In this document: positions 51,412 through 59,819 of the stretch, piece by piece
Layout: every line of letters begins with the position of its first letter
How positions within the stretch are numbered: position 1 is the stretch's first letter
Notes under the pieces: model-generated
What the model was told of the DNA's origin: nothing
Databases searched by the model: none
Seen by the model: only the letters and a program-made list of their open reading frames with translations
Source: Mesorhizobium opportunistum WSM2075
GTDB lineage: Bacteria; Pseudomonadota; Alphaproteobacteria; Rhizobiales; Rhizobiaceae
Assembly (NCBI RefSeq): GCF_000176035.2
Contig: NC_015675.1
Span: forward strand, 2,794,001-2,858,000
DNA length: 64,000 bases
Direction: 5' to 3'
Translations under genes and position numbers: made by a program

Positions 51412-51990
51412 ATGAAGGTCATGCTACTGCGGTCGAAATGCCCAGATGTCTTGCATCCTTGGGTTAGTTGTCGCGCCTTGGGAATGATGGTGCTGATATC
51501 ATCTGCAGCCTTGGTCGCGGGCGTTCGTTCAGACCTGGCTTGCCCGCTTAAGGGTCAGGTGGTTTCTGAGACTACTGTGGATGGCGTTGATCTTTTGGGA
51601 CCGAACATCGCAAGCGCCCGCCACGCCGTTGTAGTTCCGCTAAGAGAGGTCGGGGCAAAAGTCCTGACGTCGGGAGTAATCACGATAAAGGTGAGCCTGC
51701 GGCCACTTAGGGTCGATCCAGAAGAGCAATTGCTGCTCCAGGTGCAACTGACCGACAAGACGCTTGACAATGCTCCTATTGCAACGGATGCGGTTTTGCC
51801 GGACGCAGCTGGGTCGGCATTCTTCAAACCCCTGAGCGTGGGCGAAAAAAAAGAGGTGTTTCTCTCATTGCCAGCTTGGGAATCTCCGAATCCGCCGAAA
51901 GCTGCCATTGTTGGAATTGTTTTGTCGACTGATAAATCCGCCCCAATCAATTCGGCAATCGAGATTCTTGCCGTCGACATTCTAAGCTGA
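51412..51990 (+). CDS. exported protein of unknown function downstream of the tyrosinase
   Basis: This encodes 192 residues from the ATG at 51412 (a GTG at 51403 is possible), 23 bp after the tyrosinase. A long N-terminal leader contains a hydrophobic segment (ALGMMVLISSAALVAGV). The rest (about 60-190) looks like a beta-sandwich with alternating hydrophobic residues and ends VDILS, recalling the VTILS ending of the tyrosinase. It could be a detached relative of the tyrosinase C-terminal domain or a copper-enzyme partner; that is inference. Confidence 0.72.
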   Translation: MKVMLLRSKCPDVLHPWVSCRALGMMVLISSAALVAGVRSDLACPLKGQVVSETTVDGVDLLGPNIASARHAVVVPLREVGAKVLTSGVITIKVSLRPLRVDPEEQLLLQVQLTDKTLDNAPIATDAVLPDAAGSAFFKPLSVGEKKEVFLSLPAWESPNPPKAAIVGIVLSTDKSAPINSAIEILAVDILS

Positions 51991-52113
51991 GCTTCTGGTG
52001 CCACGACGATGGCATCGGCACGCCGGCTAGGATGCTGGCTGAGGTCCCAATTTTGTCCTCGCAGTTGTCAGGGCGCTTGGCCACCAAGGGCCCAAGGGCC
52101 AAGGGCGCAGGTT

Positions 52114-52143
52114 GAGTCAACTGTCCGATCGGGCAGGTGACTC
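52114..52143. promoter_or_regulatory. lux-type box 2 (before the gene at 52243)
   Basis: Core ACTGTCCGATCGGGCAGG sits within GAGTCA/TGACTC flanks, 30 bp. After GGGCAGG, 18 bases lead to CTGCAAGTATCT, the same spacing as the other two boxes. Just before it is a slipped run of AAGGGCC repeats (52083-52107). Confidence 0.85.
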
Positions 52144-52242
52144 ATATTAGCTGGGCTGCAAGTATCTAACGGGCGATGGGCCGAATTGCCCGCCCGCGGC
52201 AAGCGCTGCTAGAATAAATGACAATCGTATCAGGAGGGCGAG

Positions 52243-52605
52243 ATGAAACGGGGCCTCTTCACTTCTTGTACCGCAGTGTCAATGGGTATCGCATTCGCGG
52301 CCGCAGCGCAGCAAGTGACCGTCACAGGATGCGCGGAAGCGGGCGTTGAAAACGGATGCATTGTGATGAAGGACGGCGACAAACTCTACAACATCACACG
52401 TGCAACACCAAAACCAACGGCCAACACATACGGCACGGTAACGGGCACTGCCAGTGACGGTATCGATTTGTGTCAACAGGGAACCCTGCTCACGGCGGCG
52501 CAGTGGAAGCCCGACGCGAGCAAGGTGGGAATACGCAATAGCGTAGATGTCCACACGCTTTTTAGGATCTGCCAGGGCACGCCCGAGTTGGAATTCGCCA
52601 TCTGA
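52243..52605 (+). CDS. small exported protein of unknown function under lux box 2
   Basis: This encodes 120 residues from the ATG at 52243, which has AGGAGGG upstream. A signal peptide (GLFTSCTAVSMGIAFAAAAQ) precedes a mature part of about 98 residues with four cysteines (GCAEAGVENGCIVM, DLCQQG and RICQG) that could form two disulfides. It stands alone between two lux-type boxes. No family is recognised. Confidence 0.75.
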   Translation: MKRGLFTSCTAVSMGIAFAAAAQQVTVTGCAEAGVENGCIVMKDGDKLYNITRATPKPTANTYGTVTGTASDGIDLCQQGTLLTAAQWKPDASKVGIRNSVDVHTLFRICQGTPELEFAI

Positions 52606-52733
52606 GCAGGCAAAACCTTATCGCTTTCGATTGTCCGAGGGCGTCGGTGCGGGCGCCGGCGCTAAGGCTATAATTGACGTGTTGGTCGCCCTGGAAGGGG
52701 AGTTTTGAGGAGGTCGGTGAGGTCACCGGCGCG

Positions 52734-52763
52734 CCGTCAACTGTCCGATCGGACAGGTGACGT
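52734..52763. promoter_or_regulatory. lux-type box 3 (before luxI)
   Basis: The core CTGTCCGATCGGACAG is a perfect 16-bp palindrome, extended by CGTCAA/GTGACG. Eighteen bases after GGACAGG comes CTGCAACTATCT. It lies 51 bp before the luxI ATG, giving the usual positive feedback layout. Confidence 0.88.
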
Positions 52764-52814
52764 ATCTTAGAGGGACTGCAACTATCTCCGCAAGATCGAC
52801 CAAGGGAGGGCGCC

Positions 52815-53486
52815 ATGATAGCGGCTCATGTCGTAAACGCCCAAAACAAGCATCTCTACGAGCACGAGTTCGACGAGTTTTTACGCCGGCGGCACGATTT
52901 TTTCGTGCATCAGAAGTGCTGGCGCCCTCCCAGCCCTGACGGACGTGAACGAGACCAATTTGATACCGACGCAGCGACCTATCTGCTTGGTCTCGAAGAC
53001 GGTCGCGTGGTGACATCGGCTCGATTGATCCCAACGAGCGAGCCGCACATGGTCTCGGAGGTTTTTCCTCATATGTGCGAGAAGTTCGGCGTCCCCCGGC
53101 GACCGGACTGGGCCGAATGGACTCGGACTTTCGTTGTCCCCGACAAACGCTCTACAGGGCTGCGCGGCACGCTAACGCAGCTGTGCTGCGCGGTGATGGA
53201 ATACGCACTTGACGAGGGTTTGAGTGCCGTCGGCGGTGTCCAGGAAACATACTTCATGCCTCATCACGGGGCCCTCAAATGGCGGGCAGACCCCATGGGC
53301 ATGGCAAAGGAGGAGAACGGTGAGTGGTACATCGTCGCGTATATCGACGTGAACGAAGCTGCGCTGGCGAGTGTCCGCAAAATCCTGGGTTGTGACCACT
53401 CGCTGATCGTTCGACGAGGGATCCAGATGCCCTTCATAAGCGATACGGCATTCTCGAAGCCCAAGCATCGGCAAATGTGCGAATGA
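52815..53486 (+). CDS. LuxI-family acyl-homoserine lactone synthase
   Basis: This encodes 223 residues from the ATG at 52815 (GGGAGGG upstream). All eight near-invariant LuxI positions that I looked for are present: R26, F30, W36, D47, D50, R70 (SARLIPT), F84 (SEVFP), and E101/R104 (AEWTRTFVVP). It makes an acyl- or aryl-homoserine lactone from S-adenosylmethionine and an acyl donor. The chain cannot be deduced. Together with luxR at 48491 it forms a complete circuit and is preceded by lux-type box 3. Confidence 0.94.
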   Translation: MIAAHVVNAQNKHLYEHEFDEFLRRRHDFFVHQKCWRPPSPDGRERDQFDTDAATYLLGLEDGRVVTSARLIPTSEPHMVSEVFPHMCEKFGVPRRPDWAEWTRTFVVPDKRSTGLRGTLTQLCCAVMEYALDEGLSAVGGVQETYFMPHHGALKWRADPMGMAKEENGEWYIVAYIDVNEAALASVRKILGCDHSLIVRRGIQMPFISDTAFSKPKHRQMCE

Positions 53487-53510
53487 CCACGAGCAGATGG
53501 AGAAGAAGCT

Positions 53511-53924
53511 ATGTCGCGTGTCTATTCTGTCGATGAGGTGCACGTTGAAGGCCTCATGATAATCCCCGACAACCCACCGGCCATCTCCGTATCTGCCAGG
53601 GGGTGGGTGCCGACAAGTGGATGGTCGCATCCTGACCTTGCCCCTTGGATGTACATCGTCCCCCCGACAGACGGTATTCTCGATCTCGACTTTGTTGCCA
53701 GTCCGCCGACCGGGCTCGCCCTCCAAGTATTCACGCGGATTGGTGTCACGAAGGCGTTTCCTGTTCCGGCTTGGGTGGTTGGCGTTCGCGTTCACAGCTC
53801 CACAAACTCGGTTGAGGATAAAATCGGCGGTGCCGCGGCGCCGAGTAAAGAGGCAATCGCTGGCGAAGGTATGCCCCTTCCTTGGCCATTCCCTTGGTGG
53901 GCGCCCAAAAGTGTGCGCCGCTAG
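53511..53924 (+). CDS. small protein of unknown function between luxI and the multicopper oxidase
   Basis: This encodes 137 residues starting 24 bp after luxI. There is no signal peptide. The first 100 residues (VEGLMIIPDNPPAISVSARG, LALQVFTRIGVTKAFPVPAW) look beta-rich, and the C-terminus is Pro/Trp-rich (PLPWPFPWWAPK). It lies 63 bp before the multicopper oxidase, probably in one operon. No family can be named. Confidence 0.65.
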   Translation: MSRVYSVDEVHVEGLMIIPDNPPAISVSARGWVPTSGWSHPDLAPWMYIVPPTDGILDLDFVASPPTGLALQVFTRIGVTKAFPVPAWVVGVRVHSSTNSVEDKIGGAAAPSKEAIAGEGMPLPWPFPWWAPKSVRR

Positions 53925-53987
53925 GACGCCGGGGCTTACCGAAACATTTGTCCAGTTGCGGCCCAATGTCCTTGTTCGTGAGGTAAG

Positions 53988-56093
53988 ATGGCGCGCCCGG
54001 TTGGTATCCGTTTTTTGACGGCCTACGCATTTACCGCTTTCGTCGGGACGGCCGGCCTTATCACCGCCGCGAAGACAGCTGATGGGGCGGAAGCCGGTCC
54101 GCTGATGCAGCCGCAAATTTGCTCGGCGATCACCACCCGCGGATCCCAACTCAATTTGCCATTCTGCCGGATAGCACCCTCGGAACCGGGCAGCGTTCAT
54201 TCCGACTTGACTGTGGCCTTAACGGCGACGACATCGCCGGTTCAGGTCGGCGGGTATAGAGTGGAAACCGAGAACTACAACGGGACCTATCTCCCGCCGA
54301 TCCTGGAGCTCAATGCCGGCGATACTTTAAGAGTTCGCCTCCTGGACGCTCTTGAAGCGGCATCCCAGGCTGGCGGGATGATGCATGACATGCAGATGGA
54401 GCAAGCTACCAATCTTCACACGCACGGGCTGATAGTGTCCCCCAACAATGCCGCCGACCCCACGCATGGGAATGGCGACAACGTGTTCGTCTCATTGAGA
54501 CGAGGCGAGTGGCTCGACTACAGTATTAAGATACCAACTGCTCTGCCCGCGAGTATTCTTGACGGCACTGCCGGAACCATACCGCACCCCGGCGGACTTT
54601 ATTGGTACCATTCTCATATCCATGGCCTCTCGGCGATGCAGGTCGCGGGGGGAATGTCGGGCGTCATGTCGATTGGCCCAAGCGACGCCAACGTGGTGGT
54701 GCGTGACGCAGACCCGATAAGGGAGGGAAAACTAACCAGTGACCTTCGAGCGGTGACGGATACTTCGTACCTGATGCTCCGGGACATCCGGCTGAACACT
54801 TCGGTGGATCCAAGCGATGCCTCAGACGACGCCCCGGCACAATGGGTTCGCACCGAAGACCATAATCACTGCGCTCCATCGCGGAGCGATCAACCCCTTC
54901 CTGCGACAACTGATCGCAAAGGTTTTTGTCGGAGCCCGAAGGATGCAAACGATATTTGGCTGTTCACTGTAAACGGACAGCGGTATCCAACAATTGATAT
55001 TGGTGCTGGCCATAATGGCCTATGGCGCATCGCGAATCTGAGCGCCGACGTAACCTACGACCTTCGGATCGTCTCAGCGGTAGATGGAAGTCTATTGCCG
55101 TTTGATTTGCTGAGCGTGGACGGCGTGGTTCCGGGGAAACCTTTGTTGCGAAACGCACCGGTTTCGGAAAACAAAGCGGTCCAGTTGTCGACCCTCACCC
55201 TTATGCCGGCCGCTCGCGCAGAGATTTACGTTCGCAACGATGGCCAATCGGCCGGCTCACGAACCTATTTCCTGAGGACGGGTCCAGTCAGCACCGGATC
55301 AGATCCACAGAGTGACGGTGACAATTGGCCCGAGATCCAGCTGGCCAAAGTGATCCTGGAAGCCTCTCCGAAGATCGTCGGAGAACGCGTTGCGGTCGAC
55401 CGGAACTTGCCTTACGCCGACCCGGACAATCGTCACCTATTTGTGGCTTTAGAGACCGCGCCGGCTCCGGCATTTCCAACAGGATGCGTCCGCGATATCG
55501 ACCGGAGCATGCGTGAGCACCGGCGTGTGATGTTTGCGGGAGGTCTAACCCCGGGCACCTGGCGCGTGCAGACTGACCTTATGCATCCGCCCCAGCCGGC
55601 GGGAACCTACCCGCTTCAGCAGTTCGCAGCAGACAAGACGGCGCGAATTGGTCCGGTTGGCTTCGACGCCTATTTAGATTCTGCCGGAGAGGTTGACTGG
55701 AGCGGCGCGGACGGGCGACCCAAACATGCCTGTGTGCAGCTGTCCAACGGTCACGGACAACTTTGGGAACTCAAGAATCCAACAACCGAACTGCACAACT
55801 TCCATATTCATCAGATGAAGTTCCGGCTGGCAAACAACGCCGATTTGACTGCCAACGGGATTGACGCCGAGACCTATGTTGCCCCGGTCAACGCACAATT
55901 GGCTTCCATTCGCAACGAAGACAGACAGGGCGCAATTACTTGGCATGATACCCTGCCTATTCCTGCAAACGGAAGTGTATTTGTCGTCATGAATTTCGAC
56001 GCCCAGGAACAAATCGGTAAATTCGTTTATCACTGCCACATCCTTAAACATGAGGACGCGGGCCTCATGGCGCCATTCGAGGTGGTCCCCTAA
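53988..56093 (+). CDS. four-copper multicopper oxidase, laccase-like
   Basis: This 701-residue protein has an N-terminal hydrophobic leader (LTAYAFTAFVGTAGLITAAK) and all four copper-ligand blocks: NLHTHG (H144, H146), WYHSHIHG (H208, H210), LHNFHIHQ (H603, H606, H608) and YHCHILKHEDAGLM (H682, C683, H684, H688, axial M694). It oxidises phenols or metals while reducing O2 to water, outside the cytoplasm. It is in the luxI transcription unit, 63 bp after the small gene and 29 bp before the cupredoxin. Confidence 0.94.
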   Translation: MARPVGIRFLTAYAFTAFVGTAGLITAAKTADGAEAGPLMQPQICSAITTRGSQLNLPFCRIAPSEPGSVHSDLTVALTATTSPVQVGGYRVETENYNGTYLPPILELNAGDTLRVRLLDALEAASQAGGMMHDMQMEQATNLHTHGLIVSPNNAADPTHGNGDNVFVSLRRGEWLDYSIKIPTALPASILDGTAGTIPHPGGLYWYHSHIHGLSAMQVAGGMSGVMSIGPSDANVVVRDADPIREGKLTSDLRAVTDTSYLMLRDIRLNTSVDPSDASDDAPAQWVRTEDHNHCAPSRSDQPLPATTDRKGFCRSPKDANDIWLFTVNGQRYPTIDIGAGHNGLWRIANLSADVTYDLRIVSAVDGSLLPFDLLSVDGVVPGKPLLRNAPVSENKAVQLSTLTLMPAARAEIYVRNDGQSAGSRTYFLRTGPVSTGSDPQSDGDNWPEIQLAKVILEASPKIVGERVAVDRNLPYADPDNRHLFVALETAPAPAFPTGCVRDIDRSMREHRRVMFAGGLTPGTWRVQTDLMHPPQPAGTYPLQQFAADKTARIGPVGFDAYLDSAGEVDWSGADGRPKHACVQLSNGHGQLWELKNPTTELHNFHIHQMKFRLANNADLTANGIDAETYVAPVNAQLASIRNEDRQGAITWHDTLPIPANGSVFVVMNFDAQEQIGKFVYHCHILKHEDAGLMAPFEVVP

Positions 56094-56122
56094 CGATCAA
56101 CATCCAGGAAGGAAGCGCTACC

Positions 56123-56497
56123 ATGTCAGCTAAAATCGATCGCCGCTTGGCTTTGCAAATTGGTGCTTTGGCATTGAGTGCCGCTGCATTTGGCGAAAAA
56201 CGAGCTTTTGCCGACGGAAAAGTTACTCAAATCAAAGTCGGAAAGAGTGCCGACGGCTCAATGGGTTTTGACCCCAAAGAGGTGACAATCACCGCAGGAG
56301 ACACCGTGGAGTGGTCAAACGAAACGACCTTTGAGCACACGGTGACGCCGGACGCGGATTCTACCGGAAAGTTCGAGGGGACAGACTCTCTAAAACCAAA
56401 ACAAAAGTATTCGACGACCATTAAGGCGTCAGCCGACCCTATTCACTACCACTGTGATTTTCATCCGACGATGAAGGGGACGATAATAGTCAAATGA
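56123..56497 (+). CDS. exported blue-copper cupredoxin (plastocyanin/azurin type)
   Basis: This encodes 124 residues with a leader (RRLALQIGALALSAAAFG, twin-arginine-like) and a single cupredoxin domain. Type 1 copper ligands are H72 (FEHTVTPD) and C111, H114, M117 in HYHCDFHPTMKG. It carries single electrons between proteins. Directly after the multicopper oxidase, it is the likely electron partner of that enzyme or an acceptor for a phenol oxidation pathway. Confidence 0.92.
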   Translation: MSAKIDRRLALQIGALALSAAAFGEKRAFADGKVTQIKVGKSADGSMGFDPKEVTITAGDTVEWSNETTFEHTVTPDADSTGKFEGTDSLKPKQKYSTTIKASADPIHYHCDFHPTMKGTIIVK

Positions 56498-56958
56498 AGG
56501 CGCAGGGCTCTGAGCCGCAGCCGCACAAACGATCGTGCCGCGGGGGGGCGTACCCGAGCGCCGATGCCTTGGCGATGGACTGACCAGCCTGTTTCGAGCT
56601 GATCGCGCCGAGCGGTCTGGGTTTTGCTGATGGTCGATCCCCCGACTTCTCTTCCGCGGCTCTGCCTGCGCCGGCCAAGACGGCCGTCGAGATTGCATTA
56701 TCCAAACCGCTGCAGCGCACAGGTTCGTGTCTCCAAAAATCAGCCGCGATGCGCGTTCTGTTGTCGGGAGAGAGTGGGCGCCCGCAATACACACAGGTGC
56801 GATTTCGAAGCGATGCCGGTAGTTGGGGAGGCGACTCTATCAAACGCGACTGAGTGATCATCGCCTCCCTGTGTGCGCCAAGCGCAGACCACGTTCGCTC
56901 CCTGGCTGACAGCGAAGCCAGTTAGGCCCCTTGGCTTTCCGTGACCCGTCGACCAGCT
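56498..56958. other. intergenic region after the copper oxidase cluster
   Basis: Here are 461 bp. The minus strand has open frames (to 56861) that look like broken protein sequence with an RNRTCVYCG-type cysteine pair, but none is convincing and codon use is poor. It separates the oxidase cluster from a convergent lipoprotein gene. No terminator is obvious. Confidence 0.4.
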
Positions 56959-58176
56959 CTACCCTCCAAGCAAGGTGTAAACATTCTGGGTCGGAAGGTC
57001 TTTCGACGAACTCTGCAAATTTTGGATATCTGTCAGCAGTTGGAGCACCCGACTTGAACCGTCTATGTTGCCTGCGGGGTCGCGGGCAATGCCATAGCCC
57101 TGCCCTTTGTACCAAACGTTGACCAGATTGGCGACGCTATAACCTTTTCCCAGCTTGAAGACCGTGTACGAAGGTCCGCTGGTATGGGGGATGTCATATG
57201 CGTTCCCGATCCCCCACTCATTCCTGACGAGGGCGCCCAGATACAGAATGGCTCCCTCCAGCGATCTGGTTCGTAGCCGAACCTTGTCTCCTGATTTTTT
57301 CATGGCTATTTCCTTCGAGGAAGCTCCGCAATAGTCACCCGGGCTCAGCTTGACCGTTATTCCAAGGCCTCGCAACGGAATTTCGGGTGCATGTTTGCGG
57401 AAGCAGAACCGATAGCCGGCGTCATGTTTGACCAGCCGAACACGGCTTCCGTCTGCCTCGTATCCAGGTGCGCCTCCCGGCTGCGCAATCTGTGCAGCTT
57501 GCACTTGGGCGCTGCCCGCGACCGATCGGGAGGTGTCGATGCCGACGGGCGTCGTGTCGCTGACTTTCTCGCCCTCCAGCTTGTATTTCGCCAGAATGTT
57601 GATGACGGAATAGTACTCCTGCCAATCGTCGCTGGAGTTGGGGTCATTAGCAACCAAAGTCGTCTTACCGTTCTGCGTGATTTCGATGCCCGAGGTGAAG
57701 ATGTTGAGCAATATCCGCGCATCGTAGCCCTCGCTGAGATATGCCAGTATGAGTTGCTGCGGAATTGGTTTTTGAATGCCTTGATAGAATTCCTGGCTGC
57801 TCAGATTTGCGACAGCAAACGTGTTCGCCGCGGATGTTCCAGCCAGGAATGAGCCCGTGATGGTTTGAAGTGGAAGAGTGCCTGTCCCGCCCCGAAACGG
57901 AAACGGCACACCGGTCGTGATTGAACCATTTACCTGGGCGGTACCCTGCGTCGACTGCAGCTCAGTAAACTGCAAGGGTTCAGCGTAAGCAGCCCGCACA
58001 ACATTGGTCAGTATGCTGTTGCTCTTGGCCTCAGAGGCCTGCTGGTTGAAAGTGTTCGCCCGCGAGCTGACCGTGTCGACCACCGCACATCCAGAGGCCA
58101 ATAATAGACCGAATAGTGCCACAGTTGGCGCTACTGCAGAAAACGAGAAGTTGGAATCCGGAATACCCTTGGTCAT
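56959..58176 (-). CDS. lipoprotein of unknown function
   Basis: The start is the ATG at 58176 (MTKGIPDSN; GGGAGGGG upstream), giving 405 residues. A signal sequence ends in a lipobox (LLASGC), so the protein is lipid-anchored in a membrane. The body has a low-complexity Ser/Thr/Gly region (about 85-135) and a region that mentions long alternating hydrophobic stretches. No family is recognised. The rest of the operon context is absent: it is flanked by the copper cluster (convergent) and a small gene (divergent). Confidence 0.78.
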   Translation of the reverse strand: MTKGIPDSNFSFSAVAPTVALFGLLLASGCAVVDTVSSRANTFNQQASEAKSNSILTNVVRAAYAEPLQFTELQSTQGTAQVNGSITTGVPFPFRGGTGTLPLQTITGSFLAGTSAANTFAVANLSSQEFYQGIQKPIPQQLILAYLSEGYDARILLNIFTSGIEITQNGKTTLVANDPNSSDDWQEYYSVINILAKYKLEGEKVSDTTPVGIDTSRSVAGSAQVQAAQIAQPGGAPGYEADGSRVRLVKHDAGYRFCFRKHAPEIPLRGLGITVKLSPGDYCGASSKEIAMKKSGDKVRLRTRSLEGAILYLGALVRNEWGIGNAYDIPHTSGPSYTVFKLGKGYSVANLVNVWYKGQGYGIARDPAGNIDGSSRVLQLLTDIQNLQSSSKDLPTQNVYTLLGG

Positions 58177-58321
58177 CGTCCCCTCCCTAGTTGACACTTG
58201 ACTGCCGCGAGTATCAAGTGAAGTCGGTCGGGGTTCAAGCTGACTGCAGATGCATAACCTATGTTTATTTTGGGTCAGGCAACCGAATCTGGCGATTGAT
58301 CACTTTTCGGCAACATCGGGG

Positions 58322-58756
58322 ATGGTGTCTATGGTTGCGCAGGCGAAGTTTTCCGCCAAGTCGATGTTTGAAGAGCTTGATAAAGGCCCACAATATGTCT
58401 TGACCGGTATGGTCAAACTTCACGCAACCGACAGTACTCGCTTGCTGTTCTCAGAGGTCGGTGACTGCCAACACTGGACCGAAATCGATGAGAAACTGAT
58501 TTCCCGCTTTGAGAACCATGGGCTGGCGACCTGTGGCGACCACCGTCACCCAATCGTAAGCTTGCATCTTGTGCACCCGAATAATCCAGAGGCCAAGGTC
58601 TACGCCCGAGCGCAGGCTCAGACAGCCGCCTTTTCAACGCGGGCGCTAGACGCAATACCAAGCGGCGATACCGGTCCCGAAACAGACTGCTACTATGACC
58701 GCAAATCCCACATGTGGCGGAAGATCAGTGATAACACGCCATGCCCTAGACGTTGA
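58322..58756 (+). CDS. small protein of unknown function
   Basis: This encodes 144 residues from the ATG at 58322 (MVSMVAQAKFSAK; GGGG directly upstream); an ATG at 58250 in frame would add 24 residues. There is no signal peptide. The middle reads GPQYVLTGMVKLHATDSTRL and VGDCQHWTEIDEKLI, and three or four cysteines are spaced through it. It is divergent from the lipoprotein. Function unknown. Confidence 0.5.
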   Translation: MVSMVAQAKFSAKSMFEELDKGPQYVLTGMVKLHATDSTRLLFSEVGDCQHWTEIDEKLISRFENHGLATCGDHRHPIVSLHLVHPNNPEAKVYARAQAQTAAFSTRALDAIPSGDTGPETDCYYDRKSHMWRKISDNTPCPRR

Positions 58757-58929
58757 ACCTGATCGGCGGCCAGCTGTTCAACTGGCGCCGTATCTGCAGA
58801 CACCCGGCTTGGTTCTTGACAGGTTGTCGGTCCGTTACGTGCCCGGACGCTATACCGCCGGCCAGACATCCAAGCCGGTTGACCTACTGCCCTTTCTCGA
58901 TCAAGCCATGCTGCGGTAACCCCCAAGTG

Positions 58930-59817
58930 GGAAAGACTGCACGGCTGCGGCTCGGGTTGCACAGCAGCAAGACATGCTGATGCGAGTCTGGGACCGCATA
59001 CACAGCAGGATTACGTGCGTCACGTCCGGCGCTTTACTGCATTCCTTGGGCGCGCTCCCGACACTGCGACGCCCCAGGATATCCGGCGCTTCCAGTTGCA
59101 CCAGCATGAGAACGGTGTCGGCCCCGCGACGATCAACGGTGCGGTCTCGGCGTTGCGCTTCCTGTTCATGGTGACACTGATGGGGCGGGAACTGGCGCGT
59201 GCGCTGGTGGTCATGCGCTATCCGCGCAAGCTGCCCAATGTGCTGAGCGTGGAGGAAGCGGCGCGGCTGCTCGAGGCAGCACCAGGCATCAAGTACAAGG
59301 CTGCGCTCGGCGTCGCCTATGGTGCGGGCCTGCGGGTCTCCGAGGTCGCGCACCTGAAGGTCGATGATATCGACGCCACACGCATGCTGATCCGCGTCGA
59401 ACAGGGCAGGGACGCAGGGACCGCAACGCCATGCTCTCGCCGCAACTTCTGGAACTGCTGCGGCTGTGGTGGCGCGAAGGCAAGCGGCGCGGGGTGATGC
59501 TTCCGCATGGCTGGCTGTTCCCGGGGCGCAGTTGCACCGATCCGATCTCGTCGCGGCAACTGCACCGCGCCGTCCAGGAGGCTGCTGAAGTCGCAGGCAT
59601 CCGCAAGCGCGTCAGCCCGCATACGCTGCGGCACAGCTTTGCCACCCATCTGCTCGAGCAGGATGTCGACATCCGCGTCATCCAAGTGCTGCTAGGCCAC
59701 AGCAAGCTCGATACGACCGCGCTTTACACCAAGGTCTCGACCCGGACGATCCACGCGGTCGCAGGGCCGCTCGACCGGCTGATGGCGCTGATGGAAGGCA
59801 AGACGCCTCCCGGCTGA
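58930..59817 (+). pseudogene. tyrosine recombinase of an IS91-type element, frameshifted
   Basis: Two frames make one protein. The first (about 58988-59420) reads LGPHTQQDYVRHVRRFTAFL and YGAGLRVSEVAHLKVDDI, with the catalytic Arg. The second (59431-59817) reads MLSPQLLELLRLWW, SPHTLRHSFATHLLEQ and VLLGHSKLDTTALYTKVS with His, Arg, His and Tyr. One base is missing near 59406-59412 (GGCAGGGACGCAGGG). The N-terminus is also broken. It precedes the IS91 transposase as in many IS91 relatives. Confidence 0.82.
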
Positions 59818-59819
59818 AC

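Noticed and set aside
52083..52107. Short tandem AAGGGCC repeats before lux box 2
   Set aside because: Three imperfect units look like simple slippage; no sign of function.
48491..53486. That this is the TraR/TraI system that controls element transfer in Mesorhizobium
   Set aside because: No conjugation genes are nearby and the boxes precede oxidase-linked genes and luxI, so a transfer role is not supported by the window, although it cannot be excluded.
56490..56861. Minus-strand frame with a CVYCG motif
   Set aside because: No ribosome site, poor codon use and no recognisable family.
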